Positions 29,646 through 39,947 of a DNA stretch of 64,000 nt are shown here, one piece after another (position 1 is the first letter of the stretch; the number at the start of each line of letters is the position of its first letter). The position numbers and the translations under genes are program-made. Under the pieces are notes generated by a model, which saw only the letters and a program-made list of their open reading frames with translations, was not told the origin of the DNA and ran no database searches. The DNA comes from Aeromicrobium senzhongii. Lineage in GTDB: Bacteria > Actinomycetota > Actinomycetes > Propionibacteriales > Nocardioidaceae. The stretch covers positions 930,001-994,000 of the forward strand of contig NZ_CP060587.1 of the NCBI RefSeq assembly GCF_014334735.1, written 5' to 3'.

Positions 29646-30389
29646 ATGGTCCCCGTCCCGCCCGAGACCCGCGCCCAGGTCGCCCGGCAGCGGCTCGCCG
29701 AGCTCGCCGCGACGTTCGACGCCACCCTGCCCGACCCGCAGGACCAGACGAGCGCCGGCCGGCGCCGCAAGCCCGAGCCCGCGCGCCGGCGCCTGCGTCC
29801 GGTGCACGTGCGCTTCGCGGGCGTCACCGCCGGGCTGGCGGCCGTCCTCACGGTGTGGTGGCTGCTCGCCGGCCGCCCGCAGGAGACGGCGGTACCGCCG
29901 GCGTCGACCGTCGAGGTCGCGGGCACGGAGGCGTCGGCCCCCGCCACGGGTGAGCTGGTCGTCGACGTGGCCGGCAAGGTGCGTCGGCCCGGCATCGTCA
30001 CGTTGCCGCCCGGCTCGCGCGTCCATGAGGCGATCGCGGCGGCCGGTGGGGTGAAGGGCCGGGTGGACACGACGGCGCTCAACCTGGCACGCGTCCTGAA
30101 CGACGGCGAGCAGGTGGTGGTCGGGTCGGCACCTCCGCCTGCGGCCGCCGCTCCGGGCGCGTCCTCGGGATCGGCCGCCGCGCCCGGGGCCCCGGCGGGG
30201 CAGGTGAACCTCAACACCGCCGACCTGGTGGCCCTCGACACACTGCCGGGGGTCGGACCGGTCACGGCCGAGGCGATCGTGGCGTGGCGCGACGAGAACG
30301 GACCGTTCCGCTCGGTCGAGGACCTGCTGGACGTCAAGGGGATCGGCGAGGCCACGCTGGCCGAGTTGCGTGACCGCGTCACGGTCTGA
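29646..30389 (+). CDS. comEA: ComEA-like helix-hairpin-helix DNA-binding protein
   Basis: A 247-residue protein with a basic cytoplasmic N-terminus, one membrane segment (residues ~58-78, VRFAGVTAGLAAVLTVWWLLAG), an SLBB-like domain (~98-155, VVDVAGKVRRPGIVTLPPGSRV), an Ala/Gly/Pro linker, and a C-terminal helix-hairpin-helix (~185-247, VNLNTADLVALDTLPGVGPVTAEAIVAWR). In naturally competent bacteria ComEA binds incoming double-stranded DNA outside the membrane. Its 3' end overlaps comEC by 20 nt. Whether this organism is competent is not shown by the window. Confidence 0.88.
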   Translation: MVPVPPETRAQVARQRLAELAATFDATLPDPQDQTSAGRRRKPEPARRRLRPVHVRFAGVTAGLAAVLTVWWLLAGRPQETAVPPASTVEVAGTEASAPATGELVVDVAGKVRRPGIVTLPPGSRVHEAIAAAGGVKGRVDTTALNLARVLNDGEQVVVGSAPPPAAAAPGASSGSAAAPGAPAGQVNLNTADLVALDTLPGVGPVTAEAIVAWRDENGPFRSVEDLLDVKGIGEATLAELRDRVTV

Positions 30390-32589
30390 CCTGCGGGTCG
30401 TCCCGGCCGCCGTGGCGGTGTGGGGGACGGCCGCCGCCCTGTCCCACCTCCGGCCGTGGTGGGCGTTCGTGGTGGTCGCCGCGGCCGCCCTGGTCGGGGC
30501 GTGCGGTTGGCGTCGTCCCGCCCTTGCGTTCCCCGCTGCGTGCCTCGTCCTGGTGGCGGCCTGTTGCGGATGGCGCGCCGCCGCCGTGGAGGCGTCTCCC
30601 GTCACCCGGTTGGCCGAGCGGGGCGCCGTCGTCCGCGCCGAGGTCGTCGTGCGCGAGGACGGCCGCGCCTACGACGGCCGGGCCGGACCGGGCGTCGTCG
30701 TGCCCGTGACGGTGCGGATCGTCGAGTCGGGGGAGCGGACCTGGCGGGTCCGCGTGCGGGCGACGGCCTTCGTCGACGGGTCGCCCGATGCCTTCGTCAC
30801 AGGCACCCGGCTGGCCGTCCGGGCCGACCTGGAGCCGGCGGACGGCACCGACGAGGCTGCCGTCCTGCGCCTCCTGGACTGGCGGGTCATCGGCGGCGGG
30901 CCGTGGTGGTGGCGGTCGTCCGAGGTGGTCCGCGACGGGATCCGCGGGGGCGTCGATCATCGTGACGACCAGCCCGCCGCGCTCGTGCCGGCGCTCGTGG
31001 CCGGGGACGACGCGCGCCTCTCGGAGCAGACGAAGCAGGAGTTCACCCGGACCGGTCTGACCCATCTGCTCGCGGTGTCGGGCGCCAACCTGACGATCGT
31101 GCTGGGCGTCGTCCTGTTGGGGTTACGTGCGGCGGGGGCCTCCCGGCGGGTGCTGCTGCTGGCCGGGGCGCTCACGGTGGTCGCGTTCGTCCTCGTGGCG
31201 CGTCCCGAGCCGAGCGTGCAGCGCGCCGCGGTGATGGGCTCGGTCGCGCTGGCGGGTCTGCTGGTCGGCCGGACCGGCGCGGGCCTGAGGGCGCTGGCGT
31301 GGGCGGTGATCGTCCTGCTCGTGCTGGACCCGTGGCTGGCCGCCCGGCCCGGCTTCGTCCTGTCCGTCTGCGCGACGGCGGGCATCATCGTCCTGGCGCC
31401 CCCGCTGGCTCGGCGCCTGGCCTGGCTGCCGGAGCCCGCCGCGCAGGCCGTCGCGGTCCCGGTCGCGGCGCACCTGGCGTGCCTGCCGGTCGTGGCCTCG
31501 CTCAGCGGCGAGGTCTCGCTGGTGGCGGTGTTCGCCAACGTCGTGGTGGCCCCGGCCGTGGCGCCCGCGACCGTCGCCGGTCTGGCCGCCGGTCTCATCG
31601 ACCTCGTCGTGCCGGCGGTCGCCGTGGTTCCCGGAACCGTCGCCTGGGCGTCGGCGTGGGTCATCGTCGAGGTCGCCCGGGTCGGGGCCGCCGCCCCCGG
31701 CGCCGCGATCACCTGGCCATGGCCGGCCTGGACGCTCGTGCCGGTCGCGGCCGTGACCGGCGTGGTCCTGTGGCACCTGGCGCGGCGACCCGCCCTCGCC
31801 GTGGGGGTGACATTGGGCCTGCTGGTGGCCGTGCTGCGTCCTCCCACGCCGGGTTGGCCGCCGGAGGACGTCGTGGTGGTCGCGTGCGACGTGGGTCAGG
31901 GCGACGCCTTCGTCGTGCCGACGGCACCGGGCGAGGCCATCGTGATCGACGTCGGCGAGGAGCCGGCGCCCATCGACCGCTGCCTGACCGAGCTCGGCAT
32001 CGACCGGATCGCGCTGCTGCTGTTCACGCACGGCGACGCCGACCACGTCGACGGCTGGCGCGGCGCCGTGCGCGGCCGGCGGGTCGACGTCCTCGCCGAC
32101 GGACCCTCGGGCGGGCCCGCGGTCCCGGCCGGCCGTCGCGTGCGGCTGGTGTCGGGGGGACACGTCACCGTGGGCGCGGTCGGGCTGGAGGTGCTGTGGC
32201 CCCGCCGCGACGCCGACCGGGTCCCGGCCGAGGTCCGCAACGACGCCAGCGTCGTCGTCCGTGCCACGGTGCGGGGACACCGGGTGCTGTTCACCGGCGA
32301 TCTGGGGGAGGAGGCCCAGCGTGGCCTCGCGCGGCTGCATCCCGACCTGGCGGCCGACGTCCTCAAGGTGGCCCACCACGGCAGTGCCGACCACTGGCCC
32401 GAGCTGGTCGAGCGCGTCGGGCCGTCCGTGGCCCTGATCGGGGTGGGGGCCGAGAACCCGCACGGACACCCCGCTCCGGCGGCCCTGTCGACGCTGTCCG
32501 ACGCGGGCGTCGCCGTGTGGCGCACGGACCGGTCCGGCACCGTCGCGGTGGTCGAACGCGACGGGGCGCTCGCGGTGTCGGCGCGGTGA
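30370..32589 (+). CDS. comEC: ComEC/Rec2-type DNA uptake channel protein
   Basis: A 739-residue polytopic membrane protein. After an N-terminal hydrophobic pair and an OB-like domain, the competence domain (residues ~210-490) shows FTRTGLTHLLAVSGANLTIVLG, the family signature. From ~500 a metallo-beta-lactamase domain has ACDVGQGDAFVV, FTHGDADHVDGW (metal-binding HxDxDH-like set), and KVAHHGSADHWPEL. It forms the channel through which single-stranded DNA enters, and the C-terminal nuclease-like domain may degrade the other strand. GTG at 30370 overlaps comEA; no other start preserves the first hydrophobic segment. Confidence 0.88.
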   Translation: MTASRSDLRVVPAAVAVWGTAAALSHLRPWWAFVVVAAAALVGACGWRRPALAFPAACLVLVAACCGWRAAAVEASPVTRLAERGAVVRAEVVVREDGRAYDGRAGPGVVVPVTVRIVESGERTWRVRVRATAFVDGSPDAFVTGTRLAVRADLEPADGTDEAAVLRLLDWRVIGGGPWWWRSSEVVRDGIRGGVDHRDDQPAALVPALVAGDDARLSEQTKQEFTRTGLTHLLAVSGANLTIVLGVVLLGLRAAGASRRVLLLAGALTVVAFVLVARPEPSVQRAAVMGSVALAGLLVGRTGAGLRALAWAVIVLLVLDPWLAARPGFVLSVCATAGIIVLAPPLARRLAWLPEPAAQAVAVPVAAHLACLPVVASLSGEVSLVAVFANVVVAPAVAPATVAGLAAGLIDLVVPAVAVVPGTVAWASAWVIVEVARVGAAAPGAAITWPWPAWTLVPVAAVTGVVLWHLARRPALAVGVTLGLLVAVLRPPTPGWPPEDVVVVACDVGQGDAFVVPTAPGEAIVIDVGEEPAPIDRCLTELGIDRIALLLFTHGDADHVDGWRGAVRGRRVDVLADGPSGGPAVPAGRRVRLVSGGHVTVGAVGLEVLWPRRDADRVPAEVRNDASVVVRATVRGHRVLFTGDLGEEAQRGLARLHPDLAADVLKVAHHGSADHWPELVERVGPSVALIGVGAENPHGHPAPAALSTLSDAGVAVWRTDRSGTVAVVERDGALAVSAR

Positions 32590-32591
32590 CC

Positions 32592-32597
32592 TATTCT
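32592..32597 (+). promoter_or_regulatory. -10 box TATTCT of holA
   Basis: TATTCT, 6-nt spacer CGGGAC, then GTG at 32604. It overlaps the region immediately after the comEC stop. Confidence 0.5.
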
Positions 32598-32603
32598 CGG
32601 GAC

Positions 32604-33578
32604 GTGGCGAACCCGTTCGGCAAGGTCTGGCTGATCACCGGCAACTCCGAGTTCCTCTCCGACCGGGCACGGCGCCAGGCGGTCGAGCAGATCCGCGCCG
32701 CCGCGCCCGAGGCCGAGGTCGCCCACGCGGTGGCGTCGTCGCTCGCCCCGGGCGAGTTCACCGCGCTCACCAGCGCCTCGCTGTTCAGCACGGCCGCGGC
32801 CGTCGTGCTCACCGACCTGCAGGACCTGGGCGAGGCGGTGGCCGCCGAGCTGCTGCAGTACGCCGCGGCCCCGTCGGACGACACCGCCGTCATCCTGATC
32901 CACGGTGGGGGAGCCAAGGGCAAGGGCCTGCTCGACAAGCTGCGCAAGCTGCCTGCCGTCTCCGAGGTCTCCCAGCAGGCGCCGAAGTACGAGCGCGACC
33001 TGGTGGCGTGGGTGCGTCAGGAGTCGCGAGCACTCGGTCGGTCGATCGACGAGGAGGGCGCCTCGGTGCTCGTCGCGGCGGTGGGCTCCGACCTGCGGTC
33101 GCTGGCCGCGGCGGTCGACCAGCTCGTCACCACCCTGGCCGAGGGCGAGAGCCTCGACGCCACGGTCGTCCGGCGCTACTTCGGCGGCCGGGCCGAGGTG
33201 CGCGGCTACGAGATCGCCGACGCCGCCCTCGACGGCCGGCTCGACCTCGCCCTGGAGCGGGCCCGGTGGGCCGAGGCCGCCCGGGTGGCGCCGCTGCTGA
33301 TCACCGCCGCCCTCGCCTCGGGCCTGCGTCAGCTGGCGCGTGTCGTCACGGCCGACCCCGGCCTGCGCGACGCCGACCTCGCCCGCGAGATCGGTGCCCC
33401 GCCGTTCAAGATCCGGGCACTGCGCCAGAGTGCGCGCGGCTGGAACGAGACCTCACTGCGCCACGCGCTCGACGCGGTGGCCCGGGCCGACCTGCAGGTC
33501 AAGGGCGGCTCGGCCGAGCCCGGTCACGCGGTCGAGCAGATGATCATCGACGTCGCGGTGGCCCGCTCGCGCAGCTGA
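32604..33578 (+). CDS. holA: DNA polymerase III delta subunit
   Basis: A 324-residue clamp-loader subunit (AAA+-like fold without a working P-loop, as is normal for delta). It begins VANPFGKVWLITGNSEFLSDRAR; the middle has SEVSQQAPKYERDLVAWVRQESRALG, and the C-terminal collar has RYFGGRAEVRGYEIADAALDG and FKIRALRQSARGWNE. Delta wrenches the beta clamp open during loading. Gene order comEC-holA-rpsT(-) is conserved in actinobacteria. The GTG at 32604 is supported by a -10 box 6 nt away. Confidence 0.9.
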   Translation: MANPFGKVWLITGNSEFLSDRARRQAVEQIRAAAPEAEVAHAVASSLAPGEFTALTSASLFSTAAAVVLTDLQDLGEAVAAELLQYAAAPSDDTAVILIHGGGAKGKGLLDKLRKLPAVSEVSQQAPKYERDLVAWVRQESRALGRSIDEEGASVLVAAVGSDLRSLAAAVDQLVTTLAEGESLDATVVRRYFGGRAEVRGYEIADAALDGRLDLALERARWAEAARVAPLLITAALASGLRQLARVVTADPGLRDADLAREIGAPPFKIRALRQSARGWNETSLRHALDAVARADLQVKGGSAEPGHAVEQMIIDVAVARSRS

Positions 33579-33599
33579 GCGACCCGCGTCCGGGCACGC

Positions 33600-33636
33600 G
33601 AAAAGACCCCGCACCCATCGGGTGCGGGGCCTTGTC
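33600..33636. terminator. Bidirectional terminator between holA and rpsT
   Basis: A 10-bp perfect stem CCCCGCACCC (33607-33616) / GGGTGCGGGG (33620-33629) with a 3-nt loop. Read on the minus strand it is followed by TCTTTT, a good rho-independent terminator for rpsT. On the plus strand it is followed by CCTTGT and would be weaker for holA. Confidence 0.8.
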
Positions 33637-33642
33637 AGCGGC

Positions 33643-33903
33643 TCAGAGAGCGGCGGCCTTCTTGGCGATCGCGGACTTGCGGTTCGCGGCCTGGTTCTTG
33701 TGGATGACGCCCTTGGACGCGGCCTTGTCGAGCTTCTTGGCGGTGTCGGCGGCGAGGTTCTTGGCCTCGTCGGCGTTGCCGGCCTCGACGGCCTCCTGGA
33801 AGCGGCGAACCGAGGTCTTCAGTGCCGAGCGCACGGACTTGTTGCGCTCGCGAGCGGCCTCGCTCTGCCGGTTGCGCTTGATCTGCGACTTGATGTTCGC
33901 CAC
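33643..33903 (-). CDS. rpsT: 30S ribosomal protein S20
   Basis: An 86-residue, strongly basic, all-helical protein: [29 protein letters not shown] at the N-terminus, then [22 protein letters not shown] at the C-terminus, the S20 pattern. It binds 16S rRNA early in 30S assembly. It starts at GTG 33903. A TAGAGT box on the minus strand (33992-33997) would give a leader of about 85 nt, long enough for the translational autoregulation known for S20 elsewhere (inference). Terminated by the hairpin at 33607-33629. Confidence 0.95.
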   Translation of the reverse strand: MANIKSQIKRNRQSEAARERNKSVRSALKTSVRRFQEAVEAGNADEAKNLAADTAKKLDKAASKGVIHKNQAANRKSAIAKKAAAL

Positions 33904-34036
33904 GGCAAACCTGTTCTTTCGTCGTTCCGGTGATGAGAAGTCTTGGTCGTATCCGAGCCCCTCGTACGGTGGGCTGGACACGCAAGGAGCAACTCTACCA
34001 GCGCATGGCCGTGCGCCTCAAATCGCAGGGCCCGGA

Positions 34037-34042
34037 TAGGGT
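34037..34042 (+). promoter_or_regulatory. -10 box TAGGGT of the small membrane protein gene
   Basis: TAGGGT, 7-nt spacer TCTGCTC, then GTG at 34050. This decides the GTG start over longer in-frame alternatives. Confidence 0.6.
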
Positions 34043-34049
34043 TCTGCTC

Positions 34050-34385
34050 GTGGAAACCTTGTACACCGTCATCGTCGGCCTGCACATCCTCTCGTGGCTC
34101 GGAGCGCTCGCGCTCATCGATCCGCGCGCCGGCGTGATCCGCAAGGGAGCCGCCCACGCCGTCGCCACCGCGCTGGTCACCGGCATCATCCTGGTCGGCC
34201 TGGGCGAGTCCGTCGCGTCGCTCGACAAGGACTACAACCACATGAAGATCGGCATCAAGCTGCTGGTCGCGGTCGTGGCGACGGTCTACGCCTTCGTGCA
34301 GACCAACAAGCCCACGCCGAACAAGGCCGCCGGCATCCTGTTCGGCCTCGTCGGCCTGAACATCCTGCTCGCCATCCTGTGGTGA
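34050..34385 (+). CDS. Small four-helix integral membrane protein, function unknown
   Basis: A 111-residue hydrophobic protein with about four membrane segments: LYTVIVGLHILSWLGALAL, AVATALVTGIILVGLGESV, IGIKLLVAVVATVYAFV and AGILFGLVGLNILLAILW. Short charged loops include RAGVIRKGAAHA and DKDYNHMKIG. I do not recognise a named family; similar small proteins of this kind are common in actinobacteria. It lies between divergent rpsT and lepA. Downstream, GCACCCGTG/CACGGGTGC (34402-34421) forms a hairpin of unknown role. Confidence 0.65.
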   Translation: METLYTVIVGLHILSWLGALALIDPRAGVIRKGAAHAVATALVTGIILVGLGESVASLDKDYNHMKIGIKLLVAVVATVYAFVQTNKPTPNKAAGILFGLVGLNILLAILW

Positions 34386-34401
34386 CCTCTTGACGATGAC
34401 C

Positions 34402-34421
34402 GCACCCGTGCTCACGGGTGC
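34402..34421. repeat. Short inverted repeat between the small membrane gene and lepA
   Basis: GCACCCGTG, 2 nt, CACGGGTGC: 9-bp perfect arms. No T-run follows, and the lepA start is 16 nt downstream, so it could be a weak terminator or sit in the lepA 5' region. Confidence 0.4.
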
Positions 34422-34436
34422 GAGAATGGACGCATC

Positions 34437-36296
<1,860 letters not shown>

Positions 36297-36321
36297 CCCG
36301 CTCCGGCCCCCGCCCCCACCC

Positions 36322-36384
36322 CCACTTTTGGAAGTGGATCCACGTTATTTCGGGCGGACATGGTGGATCCGGTTCCAAAAGTGG
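36322..36384 (+). repeat. Palindromic repeat family B, copy B1
   Basis: A 63-bp element. Outer arms CCACTTTTGGAA (36322-36333) / TTCCAAAAGTGG (36373-36384) are perfect; inner arms GGATCCAC (36336-36343) / GTGGATCC (36363-36370) are also perfect, around a 19-nt centre. It lies between lepA and the 3' end of the DUF559 gene. By hand alignment about 48 of 63 positions match copy B2 in direct orientation. Confidence 0.88.
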
Positions 36385-36405
36385 TCCCGTGGGCGCCCGC
36401 GTTCG

Positions 36406-37341
36406 CTAGCCCTTCGGGTTGCGGCTGAGTTCCTCGAGTGCCCACGGGACGAAGCGCGGCGGCGGACCGCTGTGCCCGCGTGAGACCAAGGCACGCCAGA
36501 CCCGACCGATCAGGCCGGCCGGGTGGTCCAGGTCGCTGGAGACGACCACGATCACGAGCCATCCCTCGGCCTCGAGTCCCTCGCGGCGAGCGATGTCCTT
36601 GCGCCGCTGTGCGGCACTCCGCTCGTGGTACCAGCCGTCGTACTCGAGCACGATGCGGTGCCGCGGAAGCACGAGGTCGCCGCAGCCGAGGTGCGTTCCG
36701 CGCGGATCGAAGATGTCGAGATTGACCTCGAACTCCGGTAGGCCCGCGATCGCGAGAAGCAAGCGCAGATCGGTCTCCCGGAAGGAGCGCACGCGCTCGC
36801 GCAGCAGGTCGAGGTTGGCACGAGACCGTCGCACACCGGGAAGGTGCCGCGTCCAGGCGTAGTGCGCGAAGCCCTCGGCGGTCATCTGGTCGGCGGCGAT
36901 CAGGGCATCTGCATACCGCACGATGTCGCGGTGGCTGAGCATGATGGCCGCGTCCACGAGGCAGCGATGTGCCGACAGAACGCGGACGCCGTCGATGTCC
37001 ACGGGACGCAACGGCGCCTGACGGCGGTGCAGCGTGACTGAGCGCAGGTCGCGGCGGTGCGGCGTGTTCGTCGACCAGTGCCGCAGACTCGTATCGATGT
37101 CGAGGCCGTGGAGTTGCAGCCCCGTCACGTGACTCACCGCGGCATCCCGGGGCAGGACCAGGAGGTCGGCCCGGAGCAGGAAGCGCAGGTCCCGGGACTC
37201 CTCAGCCACCGCCCACACGCCGCGACCCGGGTGGATCGCCTCGAAGCGGCGCCCTTCGAGCATCCGTCGGGTCACGCCGAGTGCGGCGGCCTCGCCGGTC
37301 GTGAACGGCCGCCCACGCAAGGACTCGGGAATCGGCCGCAC
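36406..37341 (-). CDS. DUF559-domain protein with N-terminal AbiEi-like winged helix
   Basis: A 311-residue protein. Residues ~13-46 (FTTGEAAALGVTRRMLEGRRFE then HPGRGVWAV) look like the winged-helix segment of AbiEi-type antitoxin regulators. Residues ~185-275 are a DUF559 domain, a very-short-patch-repair (Vsr)-like endonuclease fold: E189, then GDLVLP with D222, then VLEYDGWYHE with E233, D235 and H239, D249, and EGWLVIVVVSSDL. Candidate active-site acids are all present. Such genes are multi-copy in many actinobacteria, with no known role. The GTG start is at 37341. No toxin gene adjoins it. It is bracketed by repeats B1 and B2. Confidence 0.8.
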   Translation of the reverse strand: MRPIPESLRGRPFTTGEAAALGVTRRMLEGRRFEAIHPGRGVWAVAEESRDLRFLLRADLLVLPRDAAVSHVTGLQLHGLDIDTSLRHWSTNTPHRRDLRSVTLHRRQAPLRPVDIDGVRVLSAHRCLVDAAIMLSHRDIVRYADALIAADQMTAEGFAHYAWTRHLPGVRRSRANLDLLRERVRSFRETDLRLLLAIAGLPEFEVNLDIFDPRGTHLGCGDLVLPRHRIVLEYDGWYHERSAAQRRKDIARREGLEAEGWLVIVVVSSDLDHPAGLIGRVWRALVSRGHSGPPPRFVPWALEELSRNPKG

Positions 37342-37445
37342 GAACCGAGCCTCGACCGCCGAAGCTCACCGGACCAGTCCCCGCCCCGAGGCTGGGGACA
37401 GCAGCACGGTCCCGCCCGCGGGTGGGGACGAACGCGCCAGCGTGC

Positions 37446-37508
37446 CCACTTTTGGACGTCATTTCACCTTATCCCGGACGGAATACGTGGATCGGCTTCC
37501 AAAAGTGG
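37446..37508 (+). repeat. Palindromic repeat family B, copy B2
   Basis: A 63-bp core whose outer arms extend to 14 perfect bases: GTGCCCACTTTTGG (37442-37455) / CCAAAAGTGGGCAC (37499-37512). The interior shares TTAT.CCGG.CGGA and CGTGGATC-type blocks with B1. It lies 100 nt upstream of the DUF559 start and ~100 nt upstream of the divergent phytase-like gene. No other feature was recognised in the 269-nt spacer 37342-37610. Confidence 0.88.
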
Positions 37509-37610
37509 GCACGGGGTCGGCGGAAGGCGGGCGCGCGCGGTGGGCGAGCGTTCACGCACGCTTCACCTGGATCTTGTTCCACGGTTCGCCCGGTCCGATT
37601 GCCTCGGACC

Positions 37611-39845
37611 ATGACTCACATCGGGGGACGAGCAGCCCGCAGCCTGCTCGCACTGACCACGACCGGCGCGCTCCTGGCCGGTACCGCCGCCGCGGCCCAG
37701 GCCGCACCGGAGCCGCGACCGACGCAGCGCACGACCACCGTTCCCACGCTGGTCGCCCGCGCGACGCTGTCGGCCGACCACCTGGCTCCCGGCCCGCCGT
37801 CGGGCGCCAAGGCCACGGCGGCCAACGGCCGCACCGGCCCGTTCGATGGCCAGGTCGTCCCGGGTTTCTCGGCGATGATCGAGAACCGCGACGGCACGTT
37901 CTGGGCGCTGCCGGACAACGGCTTCGGGTCGAAGGCGAACTCGGCGGACTTCCTGCTGCGGATCTACCGGATCACGCCGCAGTGGGAGACCGTGCGGGGA
38001 GGGCCCGGCCGGATCCGGCTCGACCGGTTCGTGTCCCTGCGTGACCCGCACCGCCGGGCGGGCTTCCCGATCGTCAACGAGGACACGAGGGAGCGCCTGC
38101 TGACGGGAGCCGACTTCGACGTGGAGTCGATCGTCCGGGCGAAGGACGGCACGTTCTGGATCGGGGAGGAGTTCGGTCCGTTCCTGCTGCACGTCGACGC
38201 GACCGGCGTGCTGCTCGAGCCTCCGGTGCCGCTGCCGGGCGTGCAGTCCCCGTCGCACCCGACTCCCGCCGGCGCAGCGAACCTGCCGAACAGCAAGGGG
38301 TTCGAGGCGATGGCCGCCAGCGCCGACGGCCGCTACCTGTACCCGATCCTCGAGGGGGCCCGGACCGACGACGCGCAGCCCAGGCGGCGCTGGATCCACG
38401 AGTTCGACACGCGCGCGAAGCGTTACACCCCGCGTCGGTGGGCCTACGAGTCCGACACGGACGCCTCCCTGGTCGCGGACGCCTTCACGGTCGGCCGTCA
38501 CGAGCTGCTGGTCGCGGAGCGTGACGACTTCGAGGGGGAGCAGGCGGTCGTCAAGCGGGTGTACCGGGTCGACCTGGACCGCCGCGACCGCGACGGCTTC
38601 GTCCAGAAGGAGCTCGTGCTCGACGCGCTGAAGATCGCCAACCCCGCGCGGATCGGCGCGGGTGACGGGTACGGCACGGGCGATCCGTTCTCGCTACCCG
38701 TGCAGTCCTTCGAGACGATCGTGCAGCTGCGCGACGGGCGGCTGTTGATCGGGAACGACAACAACTTCCCCGGGAACGACGCCCGCGTCCCCGGCGAGCC
38801 CGACGACACCGAGATCGCGGTGGTCGAGCTGAGGCGCCAGCGGGTGTCCGCGAACGGTGCGCTGGTGGTCGCCCACCGCGGGGCCTCCGGGCATCGGCCG
38901 GAGCACACGCTGGCCTCCTACGCCGAGGCGATCCGCCAGTGCGCCGACCACATCGAGCCGGACCTGGTCTCGACGAAGGACGGCGTCCTGGTGGCGCGGC
39001 ACGAGAACGAGATCGGCGGCACCACGGACGTCGCCGCGCGGGCCGAGTTCGCCGGCCGGCGCACGACCCGGACGATCGACGGGAGGGCGATCACCGGCTG
39101 GTTCACCGAGGACTTCACCCTGGCCGAGTTGCGGACGCTGCGCGCGAAGGAGCGCATTCCGGCCCTGCGCCCCGCCAACACGGCCTTCGACGGGCTGTAC
39201 CCGGTGCCGACCCTGGACGAGGTGCTCGACCTCGCCCGTCGCTCGCGCACCTGCGACGGCCGGCCGGTGGGGGTCTATCCCGAGACGAAGCACCCGACGT
39301 ACTTCGACTCGATCGGCCTCTCGCTCGAGGAGCCGCTGGTCGAAGGGCTGCGCCGCGCCGGGCTGGACCGGCCCGGCGCCCGGATCGTGCTGCAGAGCTT
39401 CGAGACGCAGAACCTGCGCGAGCTCGACCGGCGGAGCCGGGCCCGCATCGTCCAGCTCGTCGACTGCGCGGGCGCGCCGTACGACCTCGTGGCCGCCGGG
39501 GACCCGCGCACCTATGCCGACCTCGTCAGCCGGAAGGGCCTGCGGGCGATCAGCCGGTACGCCGACGGTGTCGGGCTGTGCAAGGACCGCATGATCCCGC
39601 GCACCGCCGACGGTCGGCTGGGCCGGCCGACGCGGGCGATCACCGATGCGCACGCGGCGGGGCTGACGGTGCACGGGTGGACGTTCCGCCGGGAGAACCA
39701 GTTCCTGCCCGTGGAGTTCCGCCGTGGCGCCGATCCGGCCGGGATCGGTGATCTGGCGGGGGAGATCCGAGCCTTCCTCGCGGTGGGGATGGACGGGTTC
39801 TTCACCGACAACCCGGGGGCGGGGGCCGCGGCCGTCGCGCGCTGA
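37611..39845 (+). CDS. Secreted phytase-like esterase fused to a glycerophosphodiester phosphodiesterase
   Basis: A 744-residue exported protein. Signal peptide of ~35 residues with an AQA cleavage site. Residues ~55-410 match the esterase-like-of-phytase beta-propeller family (DNGFGSKANSADFLLRIYRI, FWIGEEFGPFLLHVD, RWAYESDTDASLVADAF). Residues ~418-744 are a GDPD barrel: VVAHRGASGHRPEHTLASY with the catalytic His, IEPDLVSTKDGVLVARHE with metal-binding Glu/Asp and second His, and FFTDNPG at the end. GDPD cleaves glycerophosphodiesters to glycerol-3-phosphate; such secreted fusions probably scavenge phosphate from lipids or teichoic acids. Stands alone, with no Pho-box I could identify. Confidence 0.88.
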   Translation: MTHIGGRAARSLLALTTTGALLAGTAAAAQAAPEPRPTQRTTTVPTLVARATLSADHLAPGPPSGAKATAANGRTGPFDGQVVPGFSAMIENRDGTFWALPDNGFGSKANSADFLLRIYRITPQWETVRGGPGRIRLDRFVSLRDPHRRAGFPIVNEDTRERLLTGADFDVESIVRAKDGTFWIGEEFGPFLLHVDATGVLLEPPVPLPGVQSPSHPTPAGAANLPNSKGFEAMAASADGRYLYPILEGARTDDAQPRRRWIHEFDTRAKRYTPRRWAYESDTDASLVADAFTVGRHELLVAERDDFEGEQAVVKRVYRVDLDRRDRDGFVQKELVLDALKIANPARIGAGDGYGTGDPFSLPVQSFETIVQLRDGRLLIGNDNNFPGNDARVPGEPDDTEIAVVELRRQRVSANGALVVAHRGASGHRPEHTLASYAEAIRQCADHIEPDLVSTKDGVLVARHENEIGGTTDVAARAEFAGRRTTRTIDGRAITGWFTEDFTLAELRTLRAKERIPALRPANTAFDGLYPVPTLDEVLDLARRSRTCDGRPVGVYPETKHPTYFDSIGLSLEEPLVEGLRRAGLDRPGARIVLQSFETQNLRELDRRSRARIVQLVDCAGAPYDLVAAGDPRTYADLVSRKGLRAISRYADGVGLCKDRMIPRTADGRLGRPTRAITDAHAAGLTVHGWTFRRENQFLPVEFRRGADPAGIGDLAGEIRAFLAVGMDGFFTDNPGAGAAAVAR

Positions 39846-39900
39846 TTGCTACAGCGCAAGGCGAAAGGCTCAAGTCCTCGTCTGGACGGCCCATGGGCGC

Positions 39901-39906
39901 TAGGGT
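39901..39906 (+). promoter_or_regulatory. -10 box TAGGGT of the acyl-CoA ligase gene
   Basis: TAGGGT lies 41 nt before the ATG, giving a leadered mRNA; GGGAGA precedes the ATG at 39948. Confidence 0.45.
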
Positions 39907-39947
39907 GACCTGAATCACACTTCGCCCCACGTCCCCGGGAGAACTTC

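Noticed and set aside
36406-37341. DUF559 gene read as one half of a type IV toxin-antitoxin system because of its AbiEi-like N-terminus
   Set aside because: No AbiEii-type nucleotidyltransferase or other toxin gene adjoins it; both neighbours are unrelated and separated by the repeats.
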